From contig NW_027478395.1 in NCBI RefSeq assembly GCF_051014685.1, positions 248,001 to 312,000 of the forward strand: DNA of 64,000 nucleotides, written 5' to 3'. Under the pieces are notes generated by a model that was not told where the DNA came from, searched no databases, and was given only the letters and a program-made list of their open reading frames with translations. Below, piece after piece: positions 46,891-59,113 of this stretch. Each line of letters starts with the position of its first letter. Positions within the stretch are counted from its first letter, which is position 1. The translations under genes and the position numbers were made by a program. This stretch comes from Ptiloglossa arizonensis (taxonomy: Eukaryota > Arthropoda > Insecta > Hymenoptera > Colletidae).

Positions 46891-49800
46891 GTTGAGAAGG
46901 AGAAAATTTTTCGTAATTCTGCTGCTCCAAACGCTTAACCAGAATATCCTAGGGAAAAAATACACATACCGCTGTAATCGGGCTAGTTTCTACTTTCAGA
47001 TGCCATCGGAATTTTTGGGTTAGGTCAATCTGTTTGCGAGATATGGGAGTTTGTAGCTAAGAAATGGTTTAGAAGACAACAAATTTTTCGCACTTCTGCT
47101 GCTCCAAACGCTTAATCCGAATGGCCTAGGGACTAAATACACATACCAATGTAATCGGGCGAGTTTCTACTTTCAGAGGCAATAGGAATTTTTGGGGTAG
47201 GTAAATCCGTTCGCGAGATATTGGAGTTTGAAGCCAAGAAATGGTTGTGAAGGAAAAAAATTTTTCGCCTTTCTGCTGCTCCAAACGCTTAACCAGAATG
47301 GCCTAGGGAACAAATACACATACCGTTGTAATCGGGCGAGTTTCTACTTTCAGATGCAATAGGAATTTTTGGGTTAGGTCAATCCGTTCGCGAGGTATGG
47401 GAGTTTGAAGCTAAGAAATGGTTGAGGAGACAACAAATTTTTCGCACTTCTGCTGCTCCAAACGCTTAAACAGAATGGCCTAGTGCAAAAATACACATAC
47501 CGTTGTAATCGGGCGAGTTTCTACTTTAAGATGCAATAGGAATTTTTGGGTTAGGTCAATCCGTTCGCGAGATATGGGAGTTTGAAGCCAAGAAATGGTT
47601 GAGAAGGCAAAAAATTTTTCGCAATTCTGCTTCTCCAATCGTTTAACCAGAATGGCCTAGGGGAAAAATACACGTACCGTTGTAATCGGGCGAGTTTGTA
47701 CTTTCAAATGCCATAGGAATGTTTGGGTTAGGTCAATCCGTTCGCGAGATATGAGAGTTTGAAGCTAAGAAATGGTTGAGAAGACAACAAATTTTTCGCG
47801 ATTCTGCTGCTCCAATCGTTTAACCAGAATGGCCTAGGGGAAAAATACACGTACCGTTGTAATCGGGCGAGTTTGTACTTTCAAATGCCATAGGAATGTT
47901 TGGGTTAGGTCAATCTGTTTGCGAGATATGGGAGTTTGTAGCTAAGAAATGGTTTAGAAGACAACAAATTTTTCGCACTTCTGCTGCTCCAAACGCTTAA
48001 TCCGAATGGCCTAGGGACTAAATACACATACCAATGTAATCGGGCGAGTTTCTACTTTCAGAGGCAATAGGAATTTTTGGGGTAGGTAAATCCGTTCGCG
48101 AGATATGGGAGTTTGAAGCCAAGAAATGGTTGTGAAGGAAAAAAATTTTTCGCCTTTCTGCTGCTCCAAACGCTTAACCAGAATATCCTAGGGACAAAAT
48201 ACACATACCGCTGTAATCGGGCTAGTTTCTACTTTCAGATGCCATCGGAATTTTTGGGTTAGGTCAATCTATTTGCGAGATATGGGAGTTTGTAGCTAAG
48301 AAATGGTTTAGAAGACAACAAATTTTTCGCACTTCTGCTGCTCCAAACGCTTAATCCGAATGGCCTAGGGACTAAATACACATACCAATGTAATCGGGCG
48401 AGTTTCTACTTTCAGAGGCAATAGGAATTTTTGGGGTAGGTAAATCCGTTCGCGAGATATGGGAGTTTGAAGCCAAGAAATGGTTGTGAAGGAAAAAAAT
48501 TTTTCGCCTTTCTGCTGCTCCAAACGCTTAACCAGAATGGCCTAGGGAACAAATACACATACCGTTGTAATCGGGCGAGTTTCTACTTTCAGATGCAATA
48601 GGAATTTTTGGGTTAGGTCAATCCGTTCGCGAGATATGGGAGTTTGAAGCTAAGAAATGGTTGAGGAGACAACAAATTTTTCGCAATTCTGCTGCTCCAA
48701 ACGCTTAAACAGAATGGCCTAGGGCAAAAATACACATACCGTTGTAATCGGGCGAGTTTCTACTTTCAGACGCAATAGGAATTTTTGGGTTAGGTCAATC
48801 CGTTCGCGAGATATGGGAGTTTGAAGCCAAGAAATGGTTGAGAAGGCAAAAAATTTTTCGCAATTCTGCTTCTCCAATCGTTTAACCAGAATGGCCTAGG
48901 GGAAAAATACACGTACCGTTGTAATCGGGCGAGTTTCTACTTTCAAATGCCATAGGAATGTTTGGGTTAGGTCAATCCGTTCGCGAGATATGAGAGTTTG
49001 AAGCTAAGAAATGGTTGAGAAGACAACAAATTTTTCGCGATTCTGCTGCTCCAAACGCTCAAACAGAATGGACTAGGGAAAAAATACACATACCGTTGTA
49101 ATCGGGCGAGTTTCTACTTTCAAATGCAATAGGAATTTTTGAGTTAGGTCAATCCGTTCGCGAGATATGAGAGTTTGAACCTAAGAAATGGTTGAGAAGA
49201 CAACAAATTTTTCGCAATTCTGCTGCTCCAAACGCTTAACCAGAATGGCCAAGGGAAAAAACACGCATACCGTTGTAATCGGGCGAGTTTCTACTTTCAG
49301 ATGCAACAGGAGTTTTTGGGTTAGGTCAATCCGTTCGCGAGATATTGGAGTTTGAAGCCAAGAAATGGTTGAGAAGGAGAAAATTTTTCGTAATTCTGCT
49401 GCTCCAAACGCTTAACCAGAATATCCTAGGGAAAAAATACACATACCGCTGTAATCGGGCTAGTTTCTACTTTCAGATGCCATCGGAATTTTTGGGTTAG
49501 GTCGATCTGTTTGCGAGATATGGTAGTTTGTAGCTAAGAAATGGTTTAGAAGACAACAAATTTTTCGCACTTCTGCTGCTCCAAACGCTTAATCCGAATG
49601 GCCTAGGGACTAAATACACATACCAATGTAATCGGGCGAGTTTCTACTTTCAGAGGCAATAGGAATTTTTGGGGTAGGTCAATCCGTTCGCGAGATATGG
49701 GAGTTTGAAGCCAAGAAATGGTTGTGAAGGAAAAAAATTTTTCGCATTTCTGCTGCTCCAAACGCTTAACCAGAATGGCCTAGGGAAAAAATACACATAC

Positions 49801-50605
49801 CGTTGTAATCGGGCGAGTTTCTACTTTCAGATGCCATCGGAATTTTTGGGTTAGGTCAATCTGTTTGCGAGATATGGGAGTTTGTAGCTAAGAAATGGTT
49901 TAGAAGACAACAAATTTTTCGCACTTCTGCTGCTCCAAACGCTTAATCCGAATGGCCTAGGGACTAAATACACATGCCAATGTAATCGGGCGAGTTTCTA
50001 CTTTCAGAGGCAATAGGAATTTTTGGGGTAGGTAAATCCGTTCGCGAGATATGGGAGTTTGAAGCTAAGAAATGCTTGAGAAGACAACAAATTTTTCGCG
50101 ATTCTGCTGCTCCAAACGCTCAAACAGAATGGACTAGGGAGAAAATACACATACCTTTGTAATCGGGCGAGTTTCTACTTTCAAATGCAATAGGAATTTT
50201 TGAGTTAGGTCAATCCGTTCGCGAGATATGAGAGTTTGAACCTAAGAAATGGTTGAGAAGACAACAAAATTTTCGCAATTCTGTTGCTCCAAACGCTCAA
50301 ACAGAATGGACTAGGGAAAAAATACACATACCGTTGTAATCGGGCGAGTTTCTACTTTCAAATGCAATAGGAATTTTTGAGTTAGGTCAATCCGTTCGCG
50401 AGATATGAGAGTTTGAACCTAAGAAATGGTTGAGAAGACAACAAATTTTTCGCAATTCTGCTGCTCCAAACGCTTAACCAGAATGGCCAAGGGAAAAAAC
50501 ACGCATACCGTTGTAATCGGGCGAGTTTCTACTTTCAGATGCAACAGGAGTTTTTGGGTTAGGTCAATCCGTTCGCGAGATATGGGAGTTTGAAGCCAAG
50601 AAATG
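46891..50605 (+). repeat. Domain 8, 3715-bp HOR unit 1 (21 monomers)
   Basis: This is the first of two tandem units with period 3715 bp. Paired markers are the GTTGAGAAGGAGAAAATTT string at 46891 and 50606, GTTTAACC at 47641 and 51356, and GAATATCCTAGGGAC at 48181 and 51896. The unit is rich in class F monomers (about five). It differs in monomer composition from the 3713-bp unit at 13.8 kb. One substitution was noted: GATATTGGAG near 47220 against GATATGGGAG in unit 2. Confidence 0.88.
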
Positions 50606-53600
50606 GTTGAGAAGGAGAAAATTTTTCGTAATTCTGCTGCTCCAAACGCTTAACCAGAATATCCTAGGGAAAAAATACACATACCGCTGTAATCGGGCTA
50701 GTTTCTACTTTCAGATGCCATCGGAATTTTTGGGTTAGGTCAATCTGTTTGCGAGATATGGGAGTTTGTAGCTAAGAAATGGTTTAGAAGACAACAAATT
50801 TTTCGCACTTCTGCTGCTCCAAACGCTTAATCCGAATGGCCTAGGGACTAAATACACATACCAATGTAATCGGGCGAGTTTCTACTTTCAGAGGCAATAG
50901 GAATTTTTGGGGTAGGTAAATCCGTTCGCGAGATATGGGAGTTTGAAGCCAAGAAATGGTTGTGAAGGAAAAAAATTTTTCGCCTTTCTGCTGCTCCAAA
51001 CGCTTAACCAGAATGGCCTAGGGAACAAATACACATACCGTTGTAATCGGGCGAGTTTCTACTTTCAGATGCAATAGGAATTTTTGGGTTAGGTCAATCC
51101 GTTCGCGAGGTATGGGAGTTTGAAGCTAAGAAATGGTTGAGGAGACAACAAATTTTTCGCACTTCTGCTGCTCCAAACGCTTAAACAGAATGGCCTAGTG
51201 CAAAAATACACATACCGTTGTAATCGGGCGAGTTTCTACTTTAAGATGCAATAGGAATTTTTGGGTTAGGTCAATCCGTTCGCGAGATATGGGAGTTTGA
51301 AGCCAAGAAATGGTTGAGAAGGCAAAAAATTTTTCGCAATTCTGCTTCTCCAATCGTTTAACCAGAATGGCCTAGGGGAAAAATACACGTACCGTTGTAA
51401 TCGGGCGAGTTTGTACTTTCAAATGCCATAGGAATGTTTGGGTTAGGTCAATCCGTTCGCGAGATATGAGAGTTTGAAGCTAAGAAATGGTTGAGAAGAC
51501 AACAAATTTTTCGCGATTCTGCTGCTCCAATCGTTTAACCAGAATGGCCTAGGGGAAAAATACACGTACCGTTGTAATCGGGCGAGTTTGTACTTTCAAA
51601 TGCCATAGGAATGTTTGGGTTAGGTCAATCTGTTTGCGAGATATGGGAGTTTGTAGCTAAGAAATGGTTTAGAAGACAACAAATTTTTCGCACTTCTGCT
51701 GCTCCAAACGCTTAATCCGAATGGCCTAGGGACTAAATACACATACCAATGTAATCGGGCGAGTTTCTACTTTCAGAGGCAATAGGAATTTTTGGGGTAG
51801 GTAAATCCGTTCGCGAGATATGGGAGTTTGAAGCCAAGAAATGGTTGTGAAGGAAAAAAATTTTTCGCCTTTCTGCTGCTCCAAACGCTTAACCAGAATA
51901 TCCTAGGGACAAAATACACATACCGCTGTAATCGGGCTAGTTTCTACTTTCAGATGCCATCGGAATTTTTGGGTTAGGTCAATCTATTTGCGAGATATGG
52001 GAGTTTGTAGCTAAGAAATGGTTTAGAAGACAACAAATTTTTCGCACTTCTGCTGCTCCAAACGCTTAATCCGAATGGCCTAGGGACTAAATACACATAC
52101 CAATGTAATCGGGCGAGTTTCTACTTTCAGAGGCAATAGGAATTTTTGGGGTAGGTAAATCCGTTCGCGAGATATGGGAGTTTGAAGCCAAGAAATGGTT
52201 GTGAAGGAAAAAAATTTTTCGCCTTTCTGCTGCTCCAAACGCTTAACCAGAATGGCCTAGGGAACAAATACACATACCGTTGTAATCGGGCGAGTTTCTA
52301 CTTTCAGATGCAATAGGAATTTTTGGGTTAGGTCAATCCGTTCGCGAGATATGGGAGTTTGAAGCTAAGAAATGGTTGAGGAGACAACAAATTTTTCGCA
52401 ATTCTGCTGCTCCAAACGCTTAAACAGAATGGCCTAGGGCAAAAATACACATACCGTTGTAATCGGGCGAGTTTCTACTTTCAGACGCAATAGGAATTTT
52501 TGGGTTAGGTCAATCCGTTCGCGAGATATGGGAGTTTGAAGCCAAGAAATGGTTGAGAAGGCAAAAAATTTTTCGCAATTCTGCTTCTCCAATCGTTTAA
52601 CCAGAATGGCCTAGGGGAAAAATACACGTACCGTTGTAATCGGGCGAGTTTCTACTTTCAAATGCCATAGGAATGTTTGGGTTAGGTCAATCCGTTCGCG
52701 AGATATGAGAGTTTGAAGCTAAGAAATGGTTGAGAAGACAACAAATTTTTCGCGATTCTGCTGCTCCAAACGCTCAAACAGAATGGACTAGGGAAAAAAT
52801 ACACATACCGTTGTAATCGGGCGAGTTTCTACTTTCAAATGCAATAGGAATTTTTGAGTTAGGTCAATCCGTTCGCGAGATATGAGAGTTTGAACCTAAG
52901 AAATGGTTGAGAAGACAACAAATTTTTCGCAATTCTGCTGCTCCAAACGCTTAACCAGAATGGCCAAGGGAAAAAACACGCATACCGTTGTAATCGGGCG
53001 AGTTTCTACTTTCAGATGCAACAGGAGTTTTTGGGTTAGGTCAATCCGTTCGCGAGATATTGGAGTTTGAAGCCAAGAAATGGTTGAGAAGGAGAAAATT
53101 TTTCGTAATTCTGCTGCTCCAAACGCTTAACCAGAATATCCTAGGGAAAAAATACACATACCGCTGTAATCGGGCTAGTTTCTACTTTCAGATGCCATCG
53201 GAATTTTTGGGTTAGGTCGATCTGTTTGCGAGATATGGTAGTTTGTAGCTAAGAAATGGTTTAGAAGACAACAAATTTTTCGCACTTCTGCTGCTCCAAA
53301 CGCTTAATCCGAATGGCCTAGGGACTAAATACACATACCAATGTAATCGGGCGAGTTTCTACTTTCAGAGGCAATAGGAATTTTTGGGGTAGGTCAATCC
53401 GTTCGCGAGATATGGGAGTTTGAAGCCAAGAAATGGTTGTGAAGGAAAAAAATTTTTCGCATTTCTGCTGCTCCAAACGCTTAACCAGAATGGCCTAGGG
53501 AAAAAATACACATACCGTTGTAATCGGGCGAGTTTCTACTTTCAGATGCCATCGGAATTTTTGGGTTAGGTCAATCTGTTTGCGAGATATGGGAGTTTGT

Positions 53601-54320
53601 AGCTAAGAAATGGTTTAGAAGACAACAAATTTTTCGCACTTCTGCTGCTCCAAACGCTTAATCCGAATGGCCTAGGGACTAAATACACATGCCAATGTAA
53701 TCGGGCGAGTTTCTACTTTCAGAGGCAATAGGAATTTTTGGGGTAGGTAAATCCGTTCGCGAGATATGGGAGTTTGAAGCTAAGAAATGCTTGAGAAGAC
53801 AACAAATTTTTCGCGATTCTGCTGCTCCAAACGCTCAAACAGAATGGACTAGGGAGAAAATACACATACCTTTGTAATCGGGCGAGTTTCTACTTTCAAA
53901 TGCAATAGGAATTTTTGAGTTAGGTCAATCCGTTCGCGAGATATGAGAGTTTGAACCTAAGAAATGGTTGAGAAGACAACAAAATTTTCGCAATTCTGTT
54001 GCTCCAAACGCTCAAACAGAATGGACTAGGGAAAAAATACACATACCGTTGTAATCGGGCGAGTTTCTACTTTCAAATGCAATAGGAATTTTTGAGTTAG
54101 GTCAATCCGTTCGCGAGATATGAGAGTTTGAACCTAAGAAATGGTTGAGAAGACAACAAATTTTTCGCAATTCTGCTGCTCCAAACGCTTAACCAGAATG
54201 GCCAAGGGAAAAAACACGCATACCGTTGTAATCGGGCGAGTTTCTACTTTCAGATGCAACAGGAGTTTTTGGGTTAGGTCAATCCGTTCGCGAGATATGG
54301 GAGTTTGAAGCCAAGAAATG
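50606..54320 (+). repeat. Domain 8, 3715-bp HOR unit 2 (21 monomers)
   Basis: This is the second tandem unit, nearly identical to 46891-50605. The junction monomer around 50580-50610 is chimeric: it begins GATATGGGAG, as at the end of the unit, and continues with the GAGAAGGAGAAAATTTTTCG body of the unit start. After 54320 the sequence leaves the unit and follows the path also seen after 43350. Confidence 0.88.
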
Positions 54321-56635
54321 GTTGTGAAGGAAAAAAATTTTTCGCCTTTCTGCTGCTCCAAACGCTTAACCAGAATGGCCTAGGGAAAAAATACACATAC
54401 CGTTGTAATCGGGCGAGTTTCTACTTTCAGATGCGATAGGAATTTTTGGGATAGGTCAATCCGTTCTCGAGATATGGGAGTTTGAAGCCAAGAAATGGTT
54501 GTGAGGGAAAAAAATTTTCCGCCATTGTGCTGCTCCAAACGCTTAACCAGAATGGCCTAGGGAAAAAATACACATACCGTTGTAATCGGGCGAGTTTCTA
54601 CTTTCAGATGCAATAGGAATTTTTGGGTTAGGTCACTCCGTTCGCGAGATATGGGAGTTTGAAGCTAAAAAATGGTTGAGGAGACAACAAATTTTTCGCA
54701 CTTCTGCTGCTCCAAACGCTTAAACAGAATGGCCTAGGGCAAAAATACACATACAGTTGTAATCGGGCGAGTTTCTACTTTCAGTTGCAATAGGAATTTT
54801 TGGGATAGGTCAATCCGTTCGCGAGATATGGGAGTTTGAAGCTAAGAAATGGTTGAGGAGACAACAAATTTTTCGCACTTCTGCTGCTCCAAACGCTTAA
54901 ACAGAATGGCCTAGGGCAAAAATACACATACCGTTGTAATCGGGCGAGTTTCTACTTTCAGATGCAATAGGAATTTTTGGGTTAGGTCAATCCGTTCGCG
55001 AGATATGGGAGTTTGAAGCCAAGAAATGGTTGAGAAGGCAAAAAATTTTTCGCAATTCTGCTTCTCCAATCGTTTAACCAGAATGGCCTAGGGGAAAAAT
55101 ACACGTACCGTTGTAATCGGGCGAGTTTCTACTTTCAAATGCCATAGGAATGTTTGGGTTAGGTCAATCCGTTCGCGAGATATGAGAGTTTGAAGCTAAG
55201 AAATGGTTGAGAAGACAACAAATTTTTCGCGATTCTGCTGCTCCAAACGCTCAAACAGAATGGACTAGGGAAAAAATACGCATACCGTCGTAATCGGGTG
55301 AGTTTCTACTTTCTGATGCAACAGGAATTTTTGGGTTAGGTCAATCCGTTCGCCAGACATGGGAGTTTGAAGCTAAGAAATGTTTGACAAGACAACAAAT
55401 CTTTCGCAATTCTGCTGCTCCAAACGCTTAACGAGAATGGACTAGGGAAAAAATACGCATACCGTTGTAATCGGGTGAGTTTCTACTTTCTGATGCAACA
55501 GGAATTTTTGGGTTAGGTCAATCCTTTCGCGAGATATGGGAGTTTGAAGCTAAGAAATGGTTGAGAAGACAACAAATTTTTCGCAATTCTGCTGCTCCAA
55601 ACGCTTAACCAGAATATCCTAGGGAAAAAATGCACATACCGCTGTAATCGGGCTAGTTTCTACTTTCAGATGCCATCGGAATTTTTGGGTTAGGTCAATC
55701 CGTTCGCCAGACATGGGAGTTTGAAGCTAAGAAATGTTTGACAAGACAACAAATTTTTCGCACTTCTGCTGCTCCAAACGCTTAACCAGAATGGACTAGG
55801 GAAAAAATACGCATACCGTTGTAATCGGGTGAGTTTCTACTTTCTGATAAAACAGGAATTTTTGGGTTAGGTCAATCCGTTCGCAAGATATGAGCGTTTG
55901 AAGCTAAGAAATGGTTGAGAAGACAACAAATTTTTCGCGATTCTGCTGCCCCAAACGCTTAACCAGAATGGCCTAGGGAAAAAATACGCATACCGTTGTA
56001 ATCGGGCGAGTTTCTACTTTCAGATGCGATAGGAATTTTTGGGTTAGGTCAGTCCGTTCGCGAGATATGGGAGTTTGAAGCCAAGAAATGGTTGAGAAGG
56101 CAAAATATTTTTCGCAATTCTGCTGCTTCAGACGCTTAACCAGAATAGCCTAGGGAAAGAATACACATACCGTTGTAATCGGGCGAGTTTCTACTTTCAG
56201 ATGCAATAGGAATTTTTGGGTTAGGTCACTCCGTTCGCGAGATATGGGAGTTTGAAGCTAAAAAATGGTTGAGGAGACAACAAATTTTTCGCACTTCTGC
56301 TGCTCCAAACGCTTAAACAGAATGGCCTAGGGCAAAAATACACATACAGTTGTAATCGGGCGAGTTTCTACTTTCAGTTGCAATAGGAATTTTTGGGATA
56401 GGTCAATCCGTTCGCGAGATATGGGAGTTTGAAGCTAAGAAATGGTTGAGGAGACAACAAATTTTTCGCACTTCTGCTGCTCCAAACGCTTAAACAGAAT
56501 GGCCTAGGGCAAAAATACACATACCGTTGTAATCGGGCGAGTTTCTACTTTCAGATGCAATAGGAATTTTTGGGTTAGGTCAATCTGTTCGCGAGATATG
56601 GGAGTTTGAAGCCAAGAAATGGTTGAGAAGGCAAA
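54321..56635 (+). repeat. Domain 9: distal part of the 10,970-bp displaced duplication
   Basis: This stretch matches 43351-45553 up to 56523, including the rare strings GTGAGGGAAAAAAATTTTCC, CATACAGTTGTAAT, GTCACTCCG and CCGTCGTAATCGGGTG. After 56523 it continues with class A and C-like monomers leading into the 7-monomer HOR. Confidence 0.85.
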
Positions 56636-57874
56636 AAATTTTTCGCAATTCTGCTTCTCCAATCGTTTAACCAGAATGGCCTAGGGGAAAAATACACGTA
56701 CCGTTGTAATCGGGCGAGTTTCTACTTTCAAATGCCATAGGAATGTTTGGGTTAGGTCAATCCGTTCGCGAGATATGAGAGTTTGAAGCTAAGAAATGGT
56801 TGAGAAGACAACAAATTTTTCGCGATTCTGCTGCTCCAAACGCTCAAACAGAATGGACTAGGGAAAAAATACGCATACCGTCGTAATCGGGTGAGTTTCT
56901 ACTTTCTGATGCAACAGGAATTTTTGGGTTAGGTCAATCCGTTCGCCAGACATGGGAGTTTGAAGCTAAGAAATGTTTGACAAGACAACAAATCTTTCGC
57001 AATTCTGCTGCTCCAAACGCTTAACGAGAATGGACTAGGGAAAAAATACGCATACCGTTGTAATCGGGTGAGTTTCTACTTTCTGATGCAACAGGAATTT
57101 TTGGGTTAGGTCAATCCTTTCGCGAGATATGGGAGTTTGAAGCTAAGAAATGGTTGAGAAGACAACAAATTTTTCGCAATTCTGCTGCTCCAAACGCTTA
57201 ACCAGAATATCCTAGGGAAAAAATGCACATACCGCTGTAATCGGGCTAGTTTCTACTTTCAGATGCCATCGGAATTTTTGGGTTAGGTCTATCCGTTCGC
57301 GAGATATGGGATTTTGAAGCTAAGAAATGGTTGGGGAGACAACAAATTTTTCGCACTTCTGCTGCTCCAAACGCGTAAACAGAATGGCCTAGGGACAAAA
57401 TACACATACCGTTGTAATCGTGCGAGTTTCTACTTTCAGATGCGATAGGAATTTTTGGGTTAGGTCAGTCCGTTCGCGAGATATGGGAGTTTGAAGCCAA
57501 GAAATGGTTGAGAAGGCAAAATATTTTTCGCAATTCTGCTGCTTCAGACGCTTAACCAGAATAGCCTAGGGAAAGAATACACATACCGTTGTAATCGGGC
57601 GAGTTTCTACTTTCAGATGCGATAGGAATTTTTGGGTTAGGTCAATCCGTTCGCGAGATATGGGAGTTTGAATCCAAGAAATGGTTGAGAAGGCAAAATA
57701 TTTTTCGCAATTCTGCTGCTTCAGACGCTTAACCGGAATGGCCTAGGGAAAAAATACGCATACCGTTGTAATCGGGCGAGTTTCTACTTTCAGATGCAAA
57801 AGGAATTTTTGGGTTAGGTCAATCCGTTCGCGAGATATTGGAGTTTGAAGCTAAGAAATGTTTGAGAAGACAAC
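56636..57874 (+). repeat. Domain 10, 1239-bp HOR unit 1 (7 monomers)
   Basis: This is the first of three tandem units. CCGTCGTAATCGGGTG has its TCG at 56881, 58120 and 59359, exactly 1239 bp apart. Differences from unit 2 are AAACGCGTAAAC near 57374 and CTTAACCGGAATGG near 57733. The monomer order is related to 55.04-55.68 kb, which lies 1593 bp (9 monomers) upstream. Confidence 0.87.
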
Positions 57875-59113
57875 AAATTTTTCGCAATTCTGCTTCTCCA
57901 ATCGTTTAACCAGAATGGCCTAGGGGAAAAATACACGTACCGTTGTAATCGGGCGAGTTTCTACTTTCAAATGCCATAGGAATGTTTGGGTTAGGTCAAT
58001 CCGTTCGCGAGATATGAGAGTTTGAAGCTAAGAAATGGTTGAGAAGACAACAAATTTTTCGCGATTCTGCTGCTCCAAACGCTCAAACAGAATGGACTAG
58101 GGAAAAAATACGCATACCGTCGTAATCGGGTGAGTTTCTACTTTCTGATGCAACAGGAATTTTTGGGTTAGGTCAATCCGTTCGCCAGACATGGGAGTTT
58201 GAAGCTAAGAAATGTTTGACAAGACAACAAATCTTTCGCAATTCTGCTGCTCCAAACGCTTAACGAGAATGGACTAGGGAAAAAATACGCATACCGTTGT
58301 AATCGGGTGAGTTTCTACTTTCTGATGCAACAGGAATTTTTGGGTTAGGTCAATCCTTTCGCGAGATATGGGAGTTTGAAGCTAAGAAATGGTTGAGAAG
58401 ACAACAAATTTTTCGCAATTCTGCTGCTCCAAACGCTTAACCAGAATATCCTAGGGAAAAAATGCACATACCGCTGTAATCGGGCTAGTTTCTACTTTCA
58501 GATGCCATCGGAATTTTTGGGTTAGGTCTATCCGTTCGCGAGATATGGGATTTTGAAGCTAAGAAATGGTTGGGGAGACAACAAATTTTTCGCACTTCTG
58601 CTGCTCCAAACGCTTAAACAGAATGGCCTAGGGACAAAATACACATACCGTTGTAATCGTGCGAGTTTCTACTTTCAGATGCGATAGGAATTTTTGGGTT
58701 AGGTCAGTCCGTTCGCGAGATATGGGAGTTTGAAGCCAAGAAATGGTTGAGAAGGCAAAATATTTTTCGCAATTCTGCTGCTTCAGACGCTTAACCAGAA
58801 TAGCCTAGGGAAAGAATACACATACCGTTGTAATCGGGCGAGTTTCTACTTTCAGATGCGATAGGAATTTTTGGGTTAGGTCAATCCGTTCGCGAGATAT
58901 GGGAGTTTGAATCCAAGAAATGGTTGAGAAGGCAAAATATTTTTCGCAATTCTGCTGCTTCAGACGCTTAACCAGAATGGCCTAGGGAAAAAATACGCAT
59001 ACCGTTGTAATCGGGCGAGTTTCTACTTTCAGATGCAAAAGGAATTTTTGGGTTAGGTCAATCCGTTCGCGAGATATTGGAGTTTGAAGCTAAGAAATGT
59101 TTGAGAAGACAAC
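57875..59113 (+). repeat. Domain 10, 1239-bp HOR unit 2 (7 monomers)
   Basis: This is an in-register repeat of unit 1 with only isolated substitutions. It retains the rare variants TGCGAGTTTC after CCGTTGTAATCG (about 58660), TTTGAATCCAAG (about 58907), TTGGGGAGACAAC and AGAATAGCC that define this HOR. Confidence 0.87.
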
